Source: a virus
Strand: one strand, 5' to 3'
Length of the DNA: 24,334 nucleotides
IMG/VR virus record: IMGVR_UViG_3300030098_000529
Location: 1 to 24,334 of that record
Under the pieces are notes generated by a model. That model saw nothing but the letters and a program-made list of their open reading frames with translations, made no database searches and was not told the DNA's origin. Below are positions 1-9,084 of the stretch, piece by piece; position 1 is the stretch's first letter, and each line of letters begins with the position of its first letter. The position numbers were made by a program, and so were the translations under genes.

Positions 1-98
1 CACAATGTCCTAGAGAAGTTATATGCCCATATGACCCAAAAGACAAACCTCCATCTATAGGTGACATGTTAGACGCAATGAAGGATGCATTTAAGTAA
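1..98 (+). CDS. C-terminal end of an unknown late-arm protein (partial)
   Basis: An open frame enters from the left edge (codons in register with position 3) and ends at TAA 96-98. The visible tail is about 31 residues, ending PPSIGDMLDAMKDAFK, and has two cysteines in CPREVICPYD. Its stop overlaps the ATG of the next gene (TAATG), as expected for a tightly packed phage operon. The start and main body lie outside the window, so no function can be given. Confidence 0.6.
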   Translation, partial: QCPREVICPYDPKDKPPSIGDMLDAMKDAFK

Positions 99-328
99 TG
101 GAAATTAGCCCAGTTATATTTTGGAACATCATACTTACACTTGTTATAGCTCCTGCTTTCTGGACATTCAGAGGCTTGCTTGCAGAGGTAAAACGTATAG
201 ATATACTACTCAATAAAACTAGAGAAGAGTATGCCTCAAGAGAAGATGTAAAAGAAGAGATGAACAAAGTCCACGAAGCCATGCACCGTATAGAAGACAA
301 GTTAGATAGATTACTGATTAAAGGTTAA
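98..328 (+). CDS. Small membrane protein with coiled-coil tail, holin-like
   Basis: This 76-residue protein has one hydrophobic stretch near the N-terminus (about residues 5-22, VIFWNIILTLVIAPAFW), then a strongly charged helix with heptad-like spacing (KRIDILLNKTREE, then MHRIEDKLDRLL) to the end. One short N-terminal span plus a charged soluble tail is the layout of T7-type class II holins and of small tail-assembly or spanin-like proteins. It starts at an ATG overlapping the previous stop and is followed 4 nt later by a large virion gene. Holin is only an inference from topology and place in the late arm; no lysozyme or spanin pair is visible here to support it. Confidence 0.55.
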   Translation: MEISPVIFWNIILTLVIAPAFWTFRGLLAEVKRIDILLNKTREEYASREDVKEEMNKVHEAMHRIEDKLDRLLIKG

Positions 329-332
329 ATAA

Positions 333-2387
333 ATGGAAACACAGATCCCTATGCGTAAATTTGCAGGGTTTACACCACAGCAAATAGCGATGTTATTAGA
401 TAGAAAAGGCTTAGACTATGGTAGTCCTGCCGCAGCAAGATACCTTGCAGGTATGACTAGAAAAGCTGAAAAACTAGTAGGGACAAAAAACTTTCAAGAA
501 GGTGGTCAAGTCTCTGCAGGATCTCCTGCTGCTACTAAGTCTAACCTAAACTTAGCACAGTCTAAACTAGCAGAAGAACAACAAAAACTATCTACACTCC
601 AACAGCAACTAGCTGCTCTACCCACAGATGTAGGTGCAGACAAACAAAGAGAGTTAGTTGTATCCCAAATAAATCAACAAAACGCAAAGATAGCGCAAGC
701 TCAAGCAGGTTTAGCTAGTGCATCATCTTCTTTTGGTGTAGCTGCTGTTCCTACTGCAGCAGAGGCTGTAGGTATGACGGTATCTACTCCAACAGAAACT
801 ATAACACCAATACAAACACAAGAGATAACTCCATCTACAGCACAAGACATTGCTACTGACACAGGTCAAGTAGGGACTGCTACACCTATAACTACAGCGA
901 TAGGAGAAACTACACAGACTGCTGCTCCTACTATAGGTACAGCAGCACAGGCTACAACCACAGGCACAGCAGCAGATGTAGCTGCATTAGATATACAACC
1001 AGTTCAAGGACAGATTACTCCTGAAGCTGTTATTGATGCAGCACAACAAGCTCCTGAAGAATTAGCAGTACAAGACGTACAAGCTGCTGAAACACAAGGT
1101 ACACAAATAGTATCACCTGCTGCTAGACAGCTAGAGCAAGGTGAGACTGTACAAGCTGTAGCTAATGCTCAACAAGCCTCACAATTTATAGAAGGTGTAG
1201 AAGCAGCTACAGGCGCACCAAGCTCTGCTGCAACTGTCCAAGGTCAATTATCAAACTTAATGACACAGTTTGAAGGTGATCAGCCTCCTGCTTGGGCTGC
1301 AGGTGCTATTAGGGCTGCAACTACAGCTATGGCTCAAAGAGGTATATCTGCATCATCTATGGCAGGACAAGCTATAGTGCAAGCTGCTATGGAAAGTTCT
1401 TTACCAATAGCTATGGCTGATGCTCAAACGGTAGCTCAGTTTGAAACACAAAGCCTAAGTAATAAACAACAGATGGCAGTATTAGCTGCACAGCAAAGGG
1501 CTGCTTTCATTGGATTGGAGTTTGATCAAAAGTTTCAAGCTAGGGTAACTAATGCAGCAAAAGTGTCAGATATAGCTAACATGAACTTTTCTGCAGAACA
1601 GCAGATAGCATTAGAAAACGCTAGACTAGCTCAGACTGCTGATTTAACAAACTTGAGTAATAGACAAGCTGTTATAATGGCTCAAGCTGCAGCTATGTCT
1701 CAGGCTGATATGTCTAATCTAAATAATAGACAACAAGCTGCTGTGCAAAACGCACAGAACTTTTTACAAATGGACATGGCTAATTTAGATATAGCTCAAC
1801 AAGCTGATATGTTTAGAAATCAATCTATAGTGCAGTCTTTATTTAGTGATGCTGCCGCAAATAATGCAGCCTCTCAGTTCAATGCTACTAGTGATAATCA
1901 AACTAATCAGTTCTTTGAGAACTTAGCAGCTACGGTAGGGCAGTTTAACTCTGCTCAAAGCAACGCTATGGAACAGTTTAATGCAGGAGAAATAAATGCT
2001 CTACAAAAGTTTCAGGCTGAGGTTAATAATCAAAGAGATCAGTTTAACGCACAAAATCAACTAATCATAGCACAAGCCACCGCTAGATGGAGACAGCAGT
2101 TAGCTACTATAAACAATCAAATTGCAAATGAAGCTAACAGACAAAACGCTTTACAGGCTAATGGTCTTACCCAAAAAGGTTTAGATGAAGTGTGGCAGAA
2201 AGAGCGTGATCTTATGGCTTACGCATTTGCTTCTGCTGAAGCTGCTGCTGAAAGAAGACAAAGACTACTGGAAGCTAACTTAAATGCTGAACAAGCAGGA
2301 GATACAGCTTTTAGCTCTGCACTAGGACAGTTTGGTAGTGCTGTTGTAAGTGGTATATTTGGTAATTACGACAAGATATTTATATAG
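333..2387 (+). CDS. Large Ala/Gln-rich virion protein with 22-residue helical repeats (probable internal/ejection protein)
   Basis: The 684-residue protein has three parts. Residues 1-150 are mostly helical and start with METQIPMRKFAGFTPQQ. Residues about 150-255 are a low-complexity linker rich in Thr, Ala, Pro and Gln. Residues about 310-660 are a long helical Ala/Gln/Asn-rich region; from 370 to 611 it is built of eleven tandem degenerate 22-residue units (for example NLSNRQ, NLNNRQ, then several QFNA). A 22-residue period is two hendecads, typical of long right-handed coiled coils. It sits in the late arm before a LysM gene. Composition, length and place fit an internal virion protein that builds a DNA-ejection conduit, or a long tail-associated fibre; no named family is recognised. 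An AAAGG lies before the ATG. Confidence 0.65.
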   Translation: METQIPMRKFAGFTPQQIAMLLDRKGLDYGSPAAARYLAGMTRKAEKLVGTKNFQEGGQVSAGSPAATKSNLNLAQSKLAEEQQKLSTLQQQLAALPTDVGADKQRELVVSQINQQNAKIAQAQAGLASASSSFGVAAVPTAAEAVGMTVSTPTETITPIQTQEITPSTAQDIATDTGQVGTATPITTAIGETTQTAAPTIGTAAQATTTGTAADVAALDIQPVQGQITPEAVIDAAQQAPEELAVQDVQAAETQGTQIVSPAARQLEQGETVQAVANAQQASQFIEGVEAATGAPSSAATVQGQLSNLMTQFEGDQPPAWAAGAIRAATTAMAQRGISASSMAGQAIVQAAMESSLPIAMADAQTVAQFETQSLSNKQQMAVLAAQQRAAFIGLEFDQKFQARVTNAAKVSDIANMNFSAEQQIALENARLAQTADLTNLSNRQAVIMAQAAAMSQADMSNLNNRQQAAVQNAQNFLQMDMANLDIAQQADMFRNQSIVQSLFSDAAANNAASQFNATSDNQTNQFFENLAATVGQFNSAQSNAMEQFNAGEINALQKFQAEVNNQRDQFNAQNQLIIAQATARWRQQLATINNQIANEANRQNALQANGLTQKGLDEVWQKERDLMAYAFASAEAAAERRQRLLEANLNAEQAGDTAFSSALGQFGSAVVSGIFGNYDKIFI
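1440..2165 (+). repeat. Eleven tandem degenerate 22-codon repeats inside the 684-residue protein
   Basis: Cut in steps of 66 nt from 1440, the coding sequence falls into eleven gap-free units (residues 370-611). Units begin FETQSLSNKQ, FIGLEFDQKF, IANMNFSAEQ, ADLTNLSNRQ, ADMSNLNNRQ, MDMANLDIAQ, SLFSDAAANN, TNQFFENLAA, MEQFNAGEIN, RDQFNAQNQL, LATINNQIAN. Asn at position 8 and Gln at position 10 recur in the clearest units, and Phe or Leu falls in registers 11 apart. The DNA copies are diverged, so this is a protein-level repeat. Confidence 0.7.
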
Positions 2388-2394
2388 GTGACAA

Positions 2395-2922
2395 ATGGCA
2401 ATAGATCCAAGCATAAGTAGAAATAACCTTAATAGACTAAGAGAAGCGGCTATACGTTCTGCTCTTGATAACGTAGTCGATGACGAAGGTGATAAGATAC
2501 AAGCTAGTAGAACACTTATGGCAAAATCTCCTGAAGTTAAAGATACAGCAGAAATAAAATCAGCTTCTAGCGAAGTACAGCGAAGACTAGAAAGAATTTA
2601 TGCAATGGAAAAAGGTATGTTAGATCCTGATGTAGCCACAAAGGATTATGTTGTGCAAGCAGGAGATACACTTACAGACATAGCTGAAGCAACAGGTACA
2701 ACTATAGGTCAGATGATAGCTCTAAATGATTTAAAAGATAAAGATAGTTTAGCTGCAGGTCAGATTATTAAAGTAAAAAAGGTGGCTGATTTAAGCATTA
2801 TTCCTGACATACTTGATGCACTACAAGCTTTTGGTGGCTCTGGGCTAGGACAGCTAAGAGAGTTAGCTCCTTTAGCACAACCTGCCTACGATCAAATGAG
2901 AAACTTATTTAGGAAGACATAA
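2395..2922 (+). CDS. LysM-domain virion-associated protein
   Basis: In this 175-residue protein, residues about 84-130 form a LysM module: DYVVQAGDTLTDIAEATGTT, then IGQMIALNDL and a closing AGQIIKVKK. LysM domains bind the N-acetylglucosamine chains of peptidoglycan and related glycans. The flanks are charged helices (1-75) and a short Leu/Pro-rich tail (135-175). No lytic catalytic domain is present, so it more likely anchors the virion or its ejected machinery to the cell wall than cuts it. It starts 7 nt after the repeat protein and ends 2 nt before the next gene, so all are probably co-translated. The LysM call is firm; the role is inferred. Confidence 0.8.
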   Translation: MAIDPSISRNNLNRLREAAIRSALDNVVDDEGDKIQASRTLMAKSPEVKDTAEIKSASSEVQRRLERIYAMEKGMLDPDVATKDYVVQAGDTLTDIAEATGTTIGQMIALNDLKDKDSLAAGQIIKVKKVADLSIIPDILDALQAFGGSGLGQLRELAPLAQPAYDQMRNLFRKT

Positions 2923-2924
2923 TA

Positions 2925-3539
2925 ATGGAAGAAGTAAATACATTTACAGCACCTATAGCAGGACAATCACTAACTACAGAGCCTAAAGGATACTCATGGG
3001 AGCGTCCCTCTGAGATGAGTGAAGTCCCTCAAGTTATAGATTTTTATATAGACAAGCTAGGTGATCAAGCAGTAATGGATGATGTATTTACTGCGTTAGA
3101 TAACGGATTTCCTCTAAGTATTTTAGTTGATAGTATATTAGGTGTAGGTGTTATGGAGGGCTTGCACACAGTAGATATAAGTTTAATAATTTCTCCTGTA
3201 TTACATGAATATATTTTAGCTGCAGCTAGATCAGATGATGTAAATGTTAAAGAGCATCCTGTACAAAGAAAAGAGGAAGCTAATGCTAACGATGAAGAGA
3301 TACTAAAAACAATGCTTAGAGAAGCTATTGACAAAGCTAAAACTCCAGATGAAGGTACAGAGCTTCTTGAAGAAGCATTAGGTTACATGAGTAAAGAAAT
3401 GACACCTGACGAAAAAGCTACTCTTGCAAGTGGCATGGAGATGACTACAGATGAAACTGTAGATGAGGCTGAGTTTGAAGCAGAGGAAGCAGTAGCAGAA
3501 GAAGAGCCTCGCAGAGGTTTGATGGCTAGGAGAACATAG
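2925..3539 (+). CDS. Unknown virion-arm protein with acidic C-terminus
   Basis: No named family is recognised in this 204-residue protein. The N-terminal 100 residues look like a compact, partly hydrophobic domain (YSWERPSEMSEVPQVIDFYI, then LVDSILGVGVMEGL and a helix near HEYILAAA). Residues about 115-200 are highly acidic and helical (EEANANDEEIL, EAEFEAEEAVAEEE in parts) and end in a basic tip, RRGLMARRT. An acidic, probably flexible tail is common in phage assembly partners and chaperone-like proteins. The stop at 3537-3539 directly abuts the next ATG. Its place between the LysM gene and two large proteins suggests a minor structural or assembly role. Confidence 0.55.
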   Translation: MEEVNTFTAPIAGQSLTTEPKGYSWERPSEMSEVPQVIDFYIDKLGDQAVMDDVFTALDNGFPLSILVDSILGVGVMEGLHTVDISLIISPVLHEYILAAARSDDVNVKEHPVQRKEEANANDEEILKTMLREAIDKAKTPDEGTELLEEALGYMSKEMTPDEKATLASGMEMTTDETVDEAEFEAEEAVAEEEPRRGLMARRT

Positions 3540-5087
3540 ATGGGATTTGATGCAAAAGCTTTTGCTACAGCTTTTTTAGAGGGTCAGGCTGTAGATATAA
3601 AAGCAAGACTACAGGAAGCCAGAGAAGAAGGTAAGCGTAAAGCAGAGATAGCTAGAACTGCAGGTATGTCTCAGTGGAAAAAGCGTAAAGGTGTAGCTAA
3701 CGCATATAAACTTTATGTAGATTACTTAGATAATGCAGGTATGAGCCAAGAAAACTTACGTTATTTGATACAAAGCCCAAAGTCTTTAGTTGAGGCTTAT
3801 AAAGGTATTAAAAACTTTTCTGATACACACAGAGGTGAAAAACTTGATGAGGAAACTATAAACTCAATAGTAGATTTATCATCTACCTTTGTAGACGAAA
3901 AAGGTCCAGATGGTCAGCCTCTATATTCCTTAGATCAATTAATAAACAGGATGGCAGGATTATATAAAGAAAATCATAATCCTACCTCTACAGATCCTAT
4001 GAGCAAATACGAAAACTTATTAGCATCAGCCCTTAGTTTAAATGCTGATGAAAGATACAACATCAAAATGAAGTCTCAGATGGTAGGTGATAACTTTAAT
4101 ATGCTAGATTTATATGATATGGGTGCTGCAGGTGATTTTGTTCCTGAGAGTATAGCACCTGTAGACGTTAATATTGGTTTAATACCACAGCCATTAACAG
4201 ATAGAGAAATGGCTAAACAACAAGATGATTTTTTTGGTCAATTAGAGATATTAATAACACAAGAACAAGATGATTTAGTAGCTAAAGGTCAAGCATTGCC
4301 TACAGATAAACAAAAACTTCTTAATAATTTACAATCAGGACTACAAATAGATTCTACACGTATGCGTTTAAGTGAAGAATATGGAGATCAAGCCATAAAG
4401 AATTTATATGCAAAAGGTGGTTTTTACAAAAATATATTTGATAATCCGTTAGTCTGGGATGCTGAGAATAGAGCTAGAATGGAAGCAGAAATACTAGGAA
4501 GAGAAAAGCTAGGTACTACTAGTGGTGATGGAGGAGGTCAACAAGAGAATGTAAAAGCTAAGTTTAACACAGAAGAGGAGCTAAAAAACGCTATAATTAA
4601 TGAGAGTATTGGCAAGAATGATATTATAGAACTAGCAGGTAATAGAGTTGTTGTTAATGATGAGATGATTATGGAGGCTAATAAAGCTGATAGCGATGCT
4701 ATTGAATCTCAAATTAGAGGTGGAGGAGTACAAAAAGTTAGCACTGTGAGTACAGAATCACTACAAAGTATTTTCAATAATGCTTTAGTGGAGAAAAAAG
4801 ACTACGGTAGCGGTGCTGTGTTTGAAATAGCTACATTGCCAGAGTTATCTCCAGAAGAGAAGCGTGTTACTGATGCTTATATAGCCTCTATAAAAGAAGC
4901 ATATGATAGACTTCCGACTGAGCTAAGGGGAGGTTATGGTGGAACAATGGATAGAAAAGTCTATAAGGGTAAAACTTACGGAACAGGAACAGAAGAAGAC
5001 TTTAGAAGGTTTCTAAGAGTAAGACTAAAAGAAGAGTTCCCTGATGTAGCTGATAGTCTAATACAAGAACTAGTAGGAATGTATTAA
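3540..5087 (+). CDS. Unknown 515-residue probable internal virion protein
   Basis: The gene starts directly after the previous stop with AGGAG 7 nt upstream. The protein is charged and mainly helical, has no signal peptide or membrane span, and shows no catalytic motif that I recognise. The N-terminus (MGFDAKAFATAFLEGQAVDI) is followed by a basic helical stretch (EEGKRKAEIARTAGMSQWKK). A Gly-rich break (residues about 328-332, GDGGG) separates a C-terminal region that closes with the positively charged YKGKTYGTGTEEDFRRFL. It lies immediately before the largest gene of the arm. By size and order it fits one of the internal or ejection proteins that podoviruses encode next to each other; that is context only. 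Confidence 0.55.
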   Translation: MGFDAKAFATAFLEGQAVDIKARLQEAREEGKRKAEIARTAGMSQWKKRKGVANAYKLYVDYLDNAGMSQENLRYLIQSPKSLVEAYKGIKNFSDTHRGEKLDEETINSIVDLSSTFVDEKGPDGQPLYSLDQLINRMAGLYKENHNPTSTDPMSKYENLLASALSLNADERYNIKMKSQMVGDNFNMLDLYDMGAAGDFVPESIAPVDVNIGLIPQPLTDREMAKQQDDFFGQLEILITQEQDDLVAKGQALPTDKQKLLNNLQSGLQIDSTRMRLSEEYGDQAIKNLYAKGGFYKNIFDNPLVWDAENRARMEAEILGREKLGTTSGDGGGQQENVKAKFNTEEELKNAIINESIGKNDIIELAGNRVVVNDEMIMEANKADSDAIESQIRGGGVQKVSTVSTESLQSIFNNALVEKKDYGSGAVFEIATLPELSPEEKRVTDAYIASIKEAYDRLPTELRGGYGGTMDRKVYKGKTYGTGTEEDFRRFLRVRLKEEFPDVADSLIQELVGMY

Positions 5088-5091
5088 GGAG
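5086..5091 (+). promoter_or_regulatory. Ribosome binding site that fixes a TTG start
   Basis: AAGGAG lies across the stop codon of the preceding gene (TAA 5085-5087), 7 nt before a TTG at 5099. No ATG or GTG with a comparable site lies near the beginning of the 1151-residue frame; the first internal Met is about 50 codons in. The TTG is therefore the likely start. Confidence 0.7.
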
Positions 5092-5098
5092 AAACATA

Positions 5099-8000
5099 TT
5101 GGCTACTTATAGTATTTTTAAAAGCCTAAATAAAACACCAGACCCTGTAGGTTTAGTTTCAGATCGTCCTAGCCCAAGGATTAGAGATGAATTAAAATTA
5201 TCTCCTAGCGATTTAGTAGAAGATAAAGAAAGCCTAAGACGCATCAAAGAGTATATGGAATCTAGACACGGTATAGGTGTAGCTGATGACTTGTCTGACG
5301 AAGATATAGTAGACAAATTTATAAATCACATGCGTAGTTTTCAAGGCGGCAACTCCATAACAACATTAGGTGAAACTGCTTGGTTAGCTAAAGCTGACGA
5401 AGACACTAGGGCTGTTGCAGGTCAAGCCTACGGCACATTTGATAAGTTAGGTAATCTATTTGGAGATCAAAATACTTTAAGTGAAAAAGTAGACGGTGTA
5501 TTTGATTATGCTAAATCTGCAATATTAGATCCTGCTAATCTAATAGCTTTTGGTGCAGGGAGACTTGCATCAGGATTGACAGGTAAACTTGCAGGTAGGT
5601 GGGCTAGAGCTAAAGCAATAGAAGAAGTAGCTAAACTAGGTCCAAATGCAACACAAGCTGCGAAAGCAAGAACGTATAATAATTTTATAGAAAAATCTAT
5701 AAGAGGAGCTAGGATAAAAGAAGGTCCATCTGCTAGAGTTAAAAAAGAATTAGCTGCTGCTACAGGCACAGATGCTGCTTTATCTTTAGGTATAGATGTA
5801 GCTTATCAAAACGGCATGATAATGTCTATGCAGCAAGAAGATTGGAGTGAGTTTCAGTCTGGGTTAGCTGCTCTTGGTGGTTTAGTAGGTGGTGGTGTAT
5901 CCGCATTTTCTGTTGGTGTTAGAAAAACATCTAAACCTAAAGGTGTGACAGCACAATTCACTCCTGATAAAAATTTAGCTATTAAATTAGCCTCACAACA
6001 AAAAGAATTTAGAAAAAAGGCAGGTAAAAACTTACAAAAGATACTTGAAGACTCTATTAAAGTTTTTACTACATTAAAACAAAAATCAGCTTTTTATAAG
6101 CAAGAAAAAGCAGAGTTAGCAGAAAAACAAGGTTTTACAGATAAAGAAGCACTAGATGAAGTTTTATTCTGGAAATACTTTTTCTTAGGTAGTGATAGAG
6201 CAGGAGTAAAAGGGCTAGCTCAGTCTATGCGTGATGCAGGTATAAACTTTGAAAAAAGATTTGAAGGTGATGGTATAACTAACTTTGCTGCTGATGTAAT
6301 AAGAGAAAATTTAAGTGGTGCAGATTTAGATAAATTTATAGCTACTATGGAAAAAGGATTAACTGGTGCTAAAACAAAAGCTAGTTTACCAAATTTTAAA
6401 AAGGGACTAGAGGCATTACGTTTACAAAAAGGAAAAGTGTTATCTAATAGAGAGAAACTTGATTTTTTCTCTAAAAGAATGGCTAGTAATATTAGTAACT
6501 CTGGTAAATATCTAGCCATAATGAGACAATTTGGAAGGGAAATAGCAGAAAATCAAAAAAATGTAAATGCAGATGAATTAATACATAATTTACAAGATCC
6601 TGTAGAGGAAACAATTTTAAATAAAGTTACTAATGTAACTAACTACGCACAAAACGTAATAATCCGCAATATTGTTACTAATCCAGGAACTACAGCACTT
6701 AACCTAGTTGGTTGGAGTGCTTATTCTACAGCACAAACTGTTGCTGATGTTATAAAAGCTGCGCTGTATAGCGGAACAGCTTTGACTAAAATGGCACTGG
6801 GCTTAGAAACAGATAAAAAAGGTCTTTATCTTTCTAGGGTAGCACAACTTAATATAAATAAAGTAAGAAATCTGCTAGATCCTGAGACTACTTTTGAAGC
6901 TTTTGAGTCTTATTTAAAAGCTAGACCTGAAGCACAAAAAGAGTTGATGAGATATTTATCTGGTGGTGTTGATAATCTTACATTTAAAAAACAATTTGGC
7001 TTTGATCCTGAAGACAATATGTTTGGCAGATCTACAGAAAACTTTACAAATTTTATGCAAACCATGTATGCAGTTAAAGGACAAGACGTATATACTAAGT
7101 CCGTAGAATTTTTTTACAATATAGAAAAACAGTTAATAAAAAACTATGGTAAAACTTACAATGAACTTGTTAATGAAACACCTAATTTAACAGAATTTTT
7201 TAGTACGGATCAATATATAAAGGTAGAGGCAAAAGCTATAGATGATACACTACGATCTGTTTTTTCTAAAAAGTATGGTGCAAAAACATATGACTTTGGT
7301 AAAGACCCACTAGGTTCTTTTGCTAAGGCTGTAGAAGACTTTAGAAAAGTGCCTGTATTAGGTTTGGCTATGCCGTTTGGTCAATTCTTTAATAACACGC
7401 TTGCTTTTATGGCTGATTTTACTCCTCTAGGAACAGGAAGAGAAATATATAAATATTTTACCAAACAAGAAAGTGATGTAGGTGACGCTATGGCTAAAGC
7501 AGCTATAGGCATGACTACAGTTAGATACTTTGCACAAGAAGAGCTAAAAAACATAGATGAAGGACTAGCTTGGTCTGAGAAACGTGATCCTGATACAGGT
7601 ATGGTGAGAGACTTACGCTATGATTATCCCTACTCTTTATTTAAAATGGCAGGTAGAATGTTTGCCCACCTTAAAAGAGGAGAAGAGATACCTCAAGATT
7701 TAATACAAGTTGCAAGTGAAACTTTTGGTTTCCGACAATTTACTAGACAACTAGGTGAGTATGAATTTGGAATAGGTCAAATGGTTCAAGGTCTAGCATC
7801 AGGTGAGCTAAGTTTAACTAAAGAAGCAGTAGGAAAAATTGTAGGAAATGTAGCATCACAGGCTATTTCAGGTGTTACCAGACCCATAGATCCTATTAAT
7901 CAGGTTGTTGGTTTAGCTCAAGGCGAAGATTTTAAAGCTATTGACAGAAAGCAAGGTCTTAAAGTATTAAATAACTCTTTAAGATATGTAGATAATATAT

Positions 8001-8554
8001 TTGCTAGTTTAGGTGTAGAACTAGCACCAGAAAAGTTTAAAGGCACTACAGGTGAAAAAGGAAGATCACAAATATCTAAAGTGGTAGGGTTTAGAGAAGT
8101 GCCTAAACACAGTTACACACAAAGAATGTTTAATGTTATAGGAAGACCTGAGTGGAGAACAAACATATTCTCAAGAGTGCCAGAGGCTGATAACAGAGTT
8201 AATGAATTGCTATTTACTTTTTTAGAAAGAAATGCTGCTTTTGTATTTAACTCTAAGCGTTTTAAAGAAGGTAGTATGAGAACTAAAATAAAACTTGTAA
8301 ACAACGCATTAACTACATCAAAAAAACAAGTGAAAACAAGATTACAAAATTCTCCAATAATAAAAGACAGAAAGTTACAGCTTGCGTATCAAATAACTAA
8401 AGGTAAATCTAGGACTGATGTAGCAAGATATCTTAAAAACTTTGCAGGAGTTGATGATATAATGGACTTAAACTTAAATCAGTTATTTATGCTTAATGAG
8501 CTTATAAAGGGTGATGATACAGCAGCTAGAAATGCTCTTAAAAGCTACAACTAA
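5099..8554 (+). CDS. Giant internal virion (DNA-ejection) protein candidate
   Basis: At 1151 residues this is the largest gene in the window. It starts with TTG behind AAGGAG. Most of it is helical and lysine-rich, but three hydrophobic Gly/Ala-rich segments stand out: residues about 254-273 (LAALGGLVGGGVSAFSVGV), about 535-560 (NLVGWSAYSTAQTVADVI) and about 754-775 (LGLAMPFGQFFNNTLAFMAD). Very large helical proteins with scattered membrane-active segments, placed last in the structural gene run, are typical of podovirus internal core proteins such as T7 gp15/gp16, which are ejected to form a trans-envelope channel. I see no transglycosylase motif at the N-terminus, unlike T7 gp16. The function is inferred from size, composition and order. 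The stop overlaps the convergent methyltransferase stop by 4 nt. Confidence 0.6.
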   Translation: MATYSIFKSLNKTPDPVGLVSDRPSPRIRDELKLSPSDLVEDKESLRRIKEYMESRHGIGVADDLSDEDIVDKFINHMRSFQGGNSITTLGETAWLAKADEDTRAVAGQAYGTFDKLGNLFGDQNTLSEKVDGVFDYAKSAILDPANLIAFGAGRLASGLTGKLAGRWARAKAIEEVAKLGPNATQAAKARTYNNFIEKSIRGARIKEGPSARVKKELAAATGTDAALSLGIDVAYQNGMIMSMQQEDWSEFQSGLAALGGLVGGGVSAFSVGVRKTSKPKGVTAQFTPDKNLAIKLASQQKEFRKKAGKNLQKILEDSIKVFTTLKQKSAFYKQEKAELAEKQGFTDKEALDEVLFWKYFFLGSDRAGVKGLAQSMRDAGINFEKRFEGDGITNFAADVIRENLSGADLDKFIATMEKGLTGAKTKASLPNFKKGLEALRLQKGKVLSNREKLDFFSKRMASNISNSGKYLAIMRQFGREIAENQKNVNADELIHNLQDPVEETILNKVTNVTNYAQNVIIRNIVTNPGTTALNLVGWSAYSTAQTVADVIKAALYSGTALTKMALGLETDKKGLYLSRVAQLNINKVRNLLDPETTFEAFESYLKARPEAQKELMRYLSGGVDNLTFKKQFGFDPEDNMFGRSTENFTNFMQTMYAVKGQDVYTKSVEFFYNIEKQLIKNYGKTYNELVNETPNLTEFFSTDQYIKVEAKAIDDTLRSVFSKKYGAKTYDFGKDPLGSFAKAVEDFRKVPVLGLAMPFGQFFNNTLAFMADFTPLGTGREIYKYFTKQESDVGDAMAKAAIGMTTVRYFAQEELKNIDEGLAWSEKRDPDTGMVRDLRYDYPYSLFKMAGRMFAHLKRGEEIPQDLIQVASETFGFRQFTRQLGEYEFGIGQMVQGLASGELSLTKEAVGKIVGNVASQAISGVTRPIDPINQVVGLAQGEDFKAIDRKQGLKVLNNSLRYVDNIFASLGVELAPEKFKGTTGEKGRSQISKVVGFREVPKHSYTQRMFNVIGRPEWRTNIFSRVPEADNRVNELLFTFLERNAAFVFNSKRFKEGSMRTKIKLVNNALTTSKKQVKTRLQNSPIIKDRKLQLAYQITKGKSRTDVARYLKNFAGVDDIMDLNLNQLFMLNELIKGDDTAARNALKSYN

Positions 8555-9084
8555 CGTCCATAAAACTGTGTCGTTTTTTTATTCCTAGCATCAAACAGAT
8601 ACCAACAACAGTTATCTTTGCCTGTCATCTTACTATCTGGTATCCACTTAACTCTCCCAACACTGACAATCTTCACTAGCCAATCCATGTAGGGTTGGCT
8701 TTGCTTTGTGTGACACCAGTCTGCGTCAAATAAGAACCATGTTGGAGACTGCAAAGCAAAATGATCTATGGCAGGATGTAGTATACTCCTAGTCCAAGGT
8801 GGGTTTGTGATCACATAATGCTCTATTTTTGTGGGTACTACAGTCACTCTAAACATATCTTTTTGTTGTATTAGGTCAGAGCCTTGAGGATAAATATCAC
8901 TCATAGACATGAATATACCGCTTGTGTGCTTCATTATCCACGCAGCTAATGCTCCGTTACCTGCACAAGGTTCTGTAAAGTAGAACTTATTTTTAGGCAG
9001 GTGCGGTACAAGTGGCATAAAAGCTGCTTCTGGTGTAGGATAAAAGTCTCTTTCAATCCTGTCGAAGTTGCTTCTCTTGCCCAT
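8551..9084 (-). CDS. Phage N6-adenine DNA methyltransferase
   Basis: The 177-residue protein opens with the FYPTPE motif (14-19) typical of phage adenine methyltransferases. It has motif I for S-adenosylmethionine binding (EPCAGNGAL, 38-46) and the catalytic motif IV (ITNPPW, 92-97), in the order of gamma-type Dam-like enzymes. It is short, with no obvious target-recognition domain beyond the core, and has a Trp/His/Cys-rich C-terminal third (DADWCHTKQ, CCWYLFDA). It would transfer a methyl group to adenine N6 in DNA, most likely to guard phage DNA against restriction. No partner nuclease is beside it, so it is an orphan. It is the last gene of the leftward arm. The site specificity cannot be read from the sequence. 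Confidence 0.85.
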   Translation of the reverse strand: MGKRSNFDRIERDFYPTPEAAFMPLVPHLPKNKFYFTEPCAGNGALAAWIMKHTSGIFMSMSDIYPQGSDLIQQKDMFRVTVVPTKIEHYVITNPPWTRSILHPAIDHFALQSPTWFLFDADWCHTKQSQPYMDWLVKIVSVGRVKWIPDSKMTGKDNCCWYLFDARNKKTTQFYGR

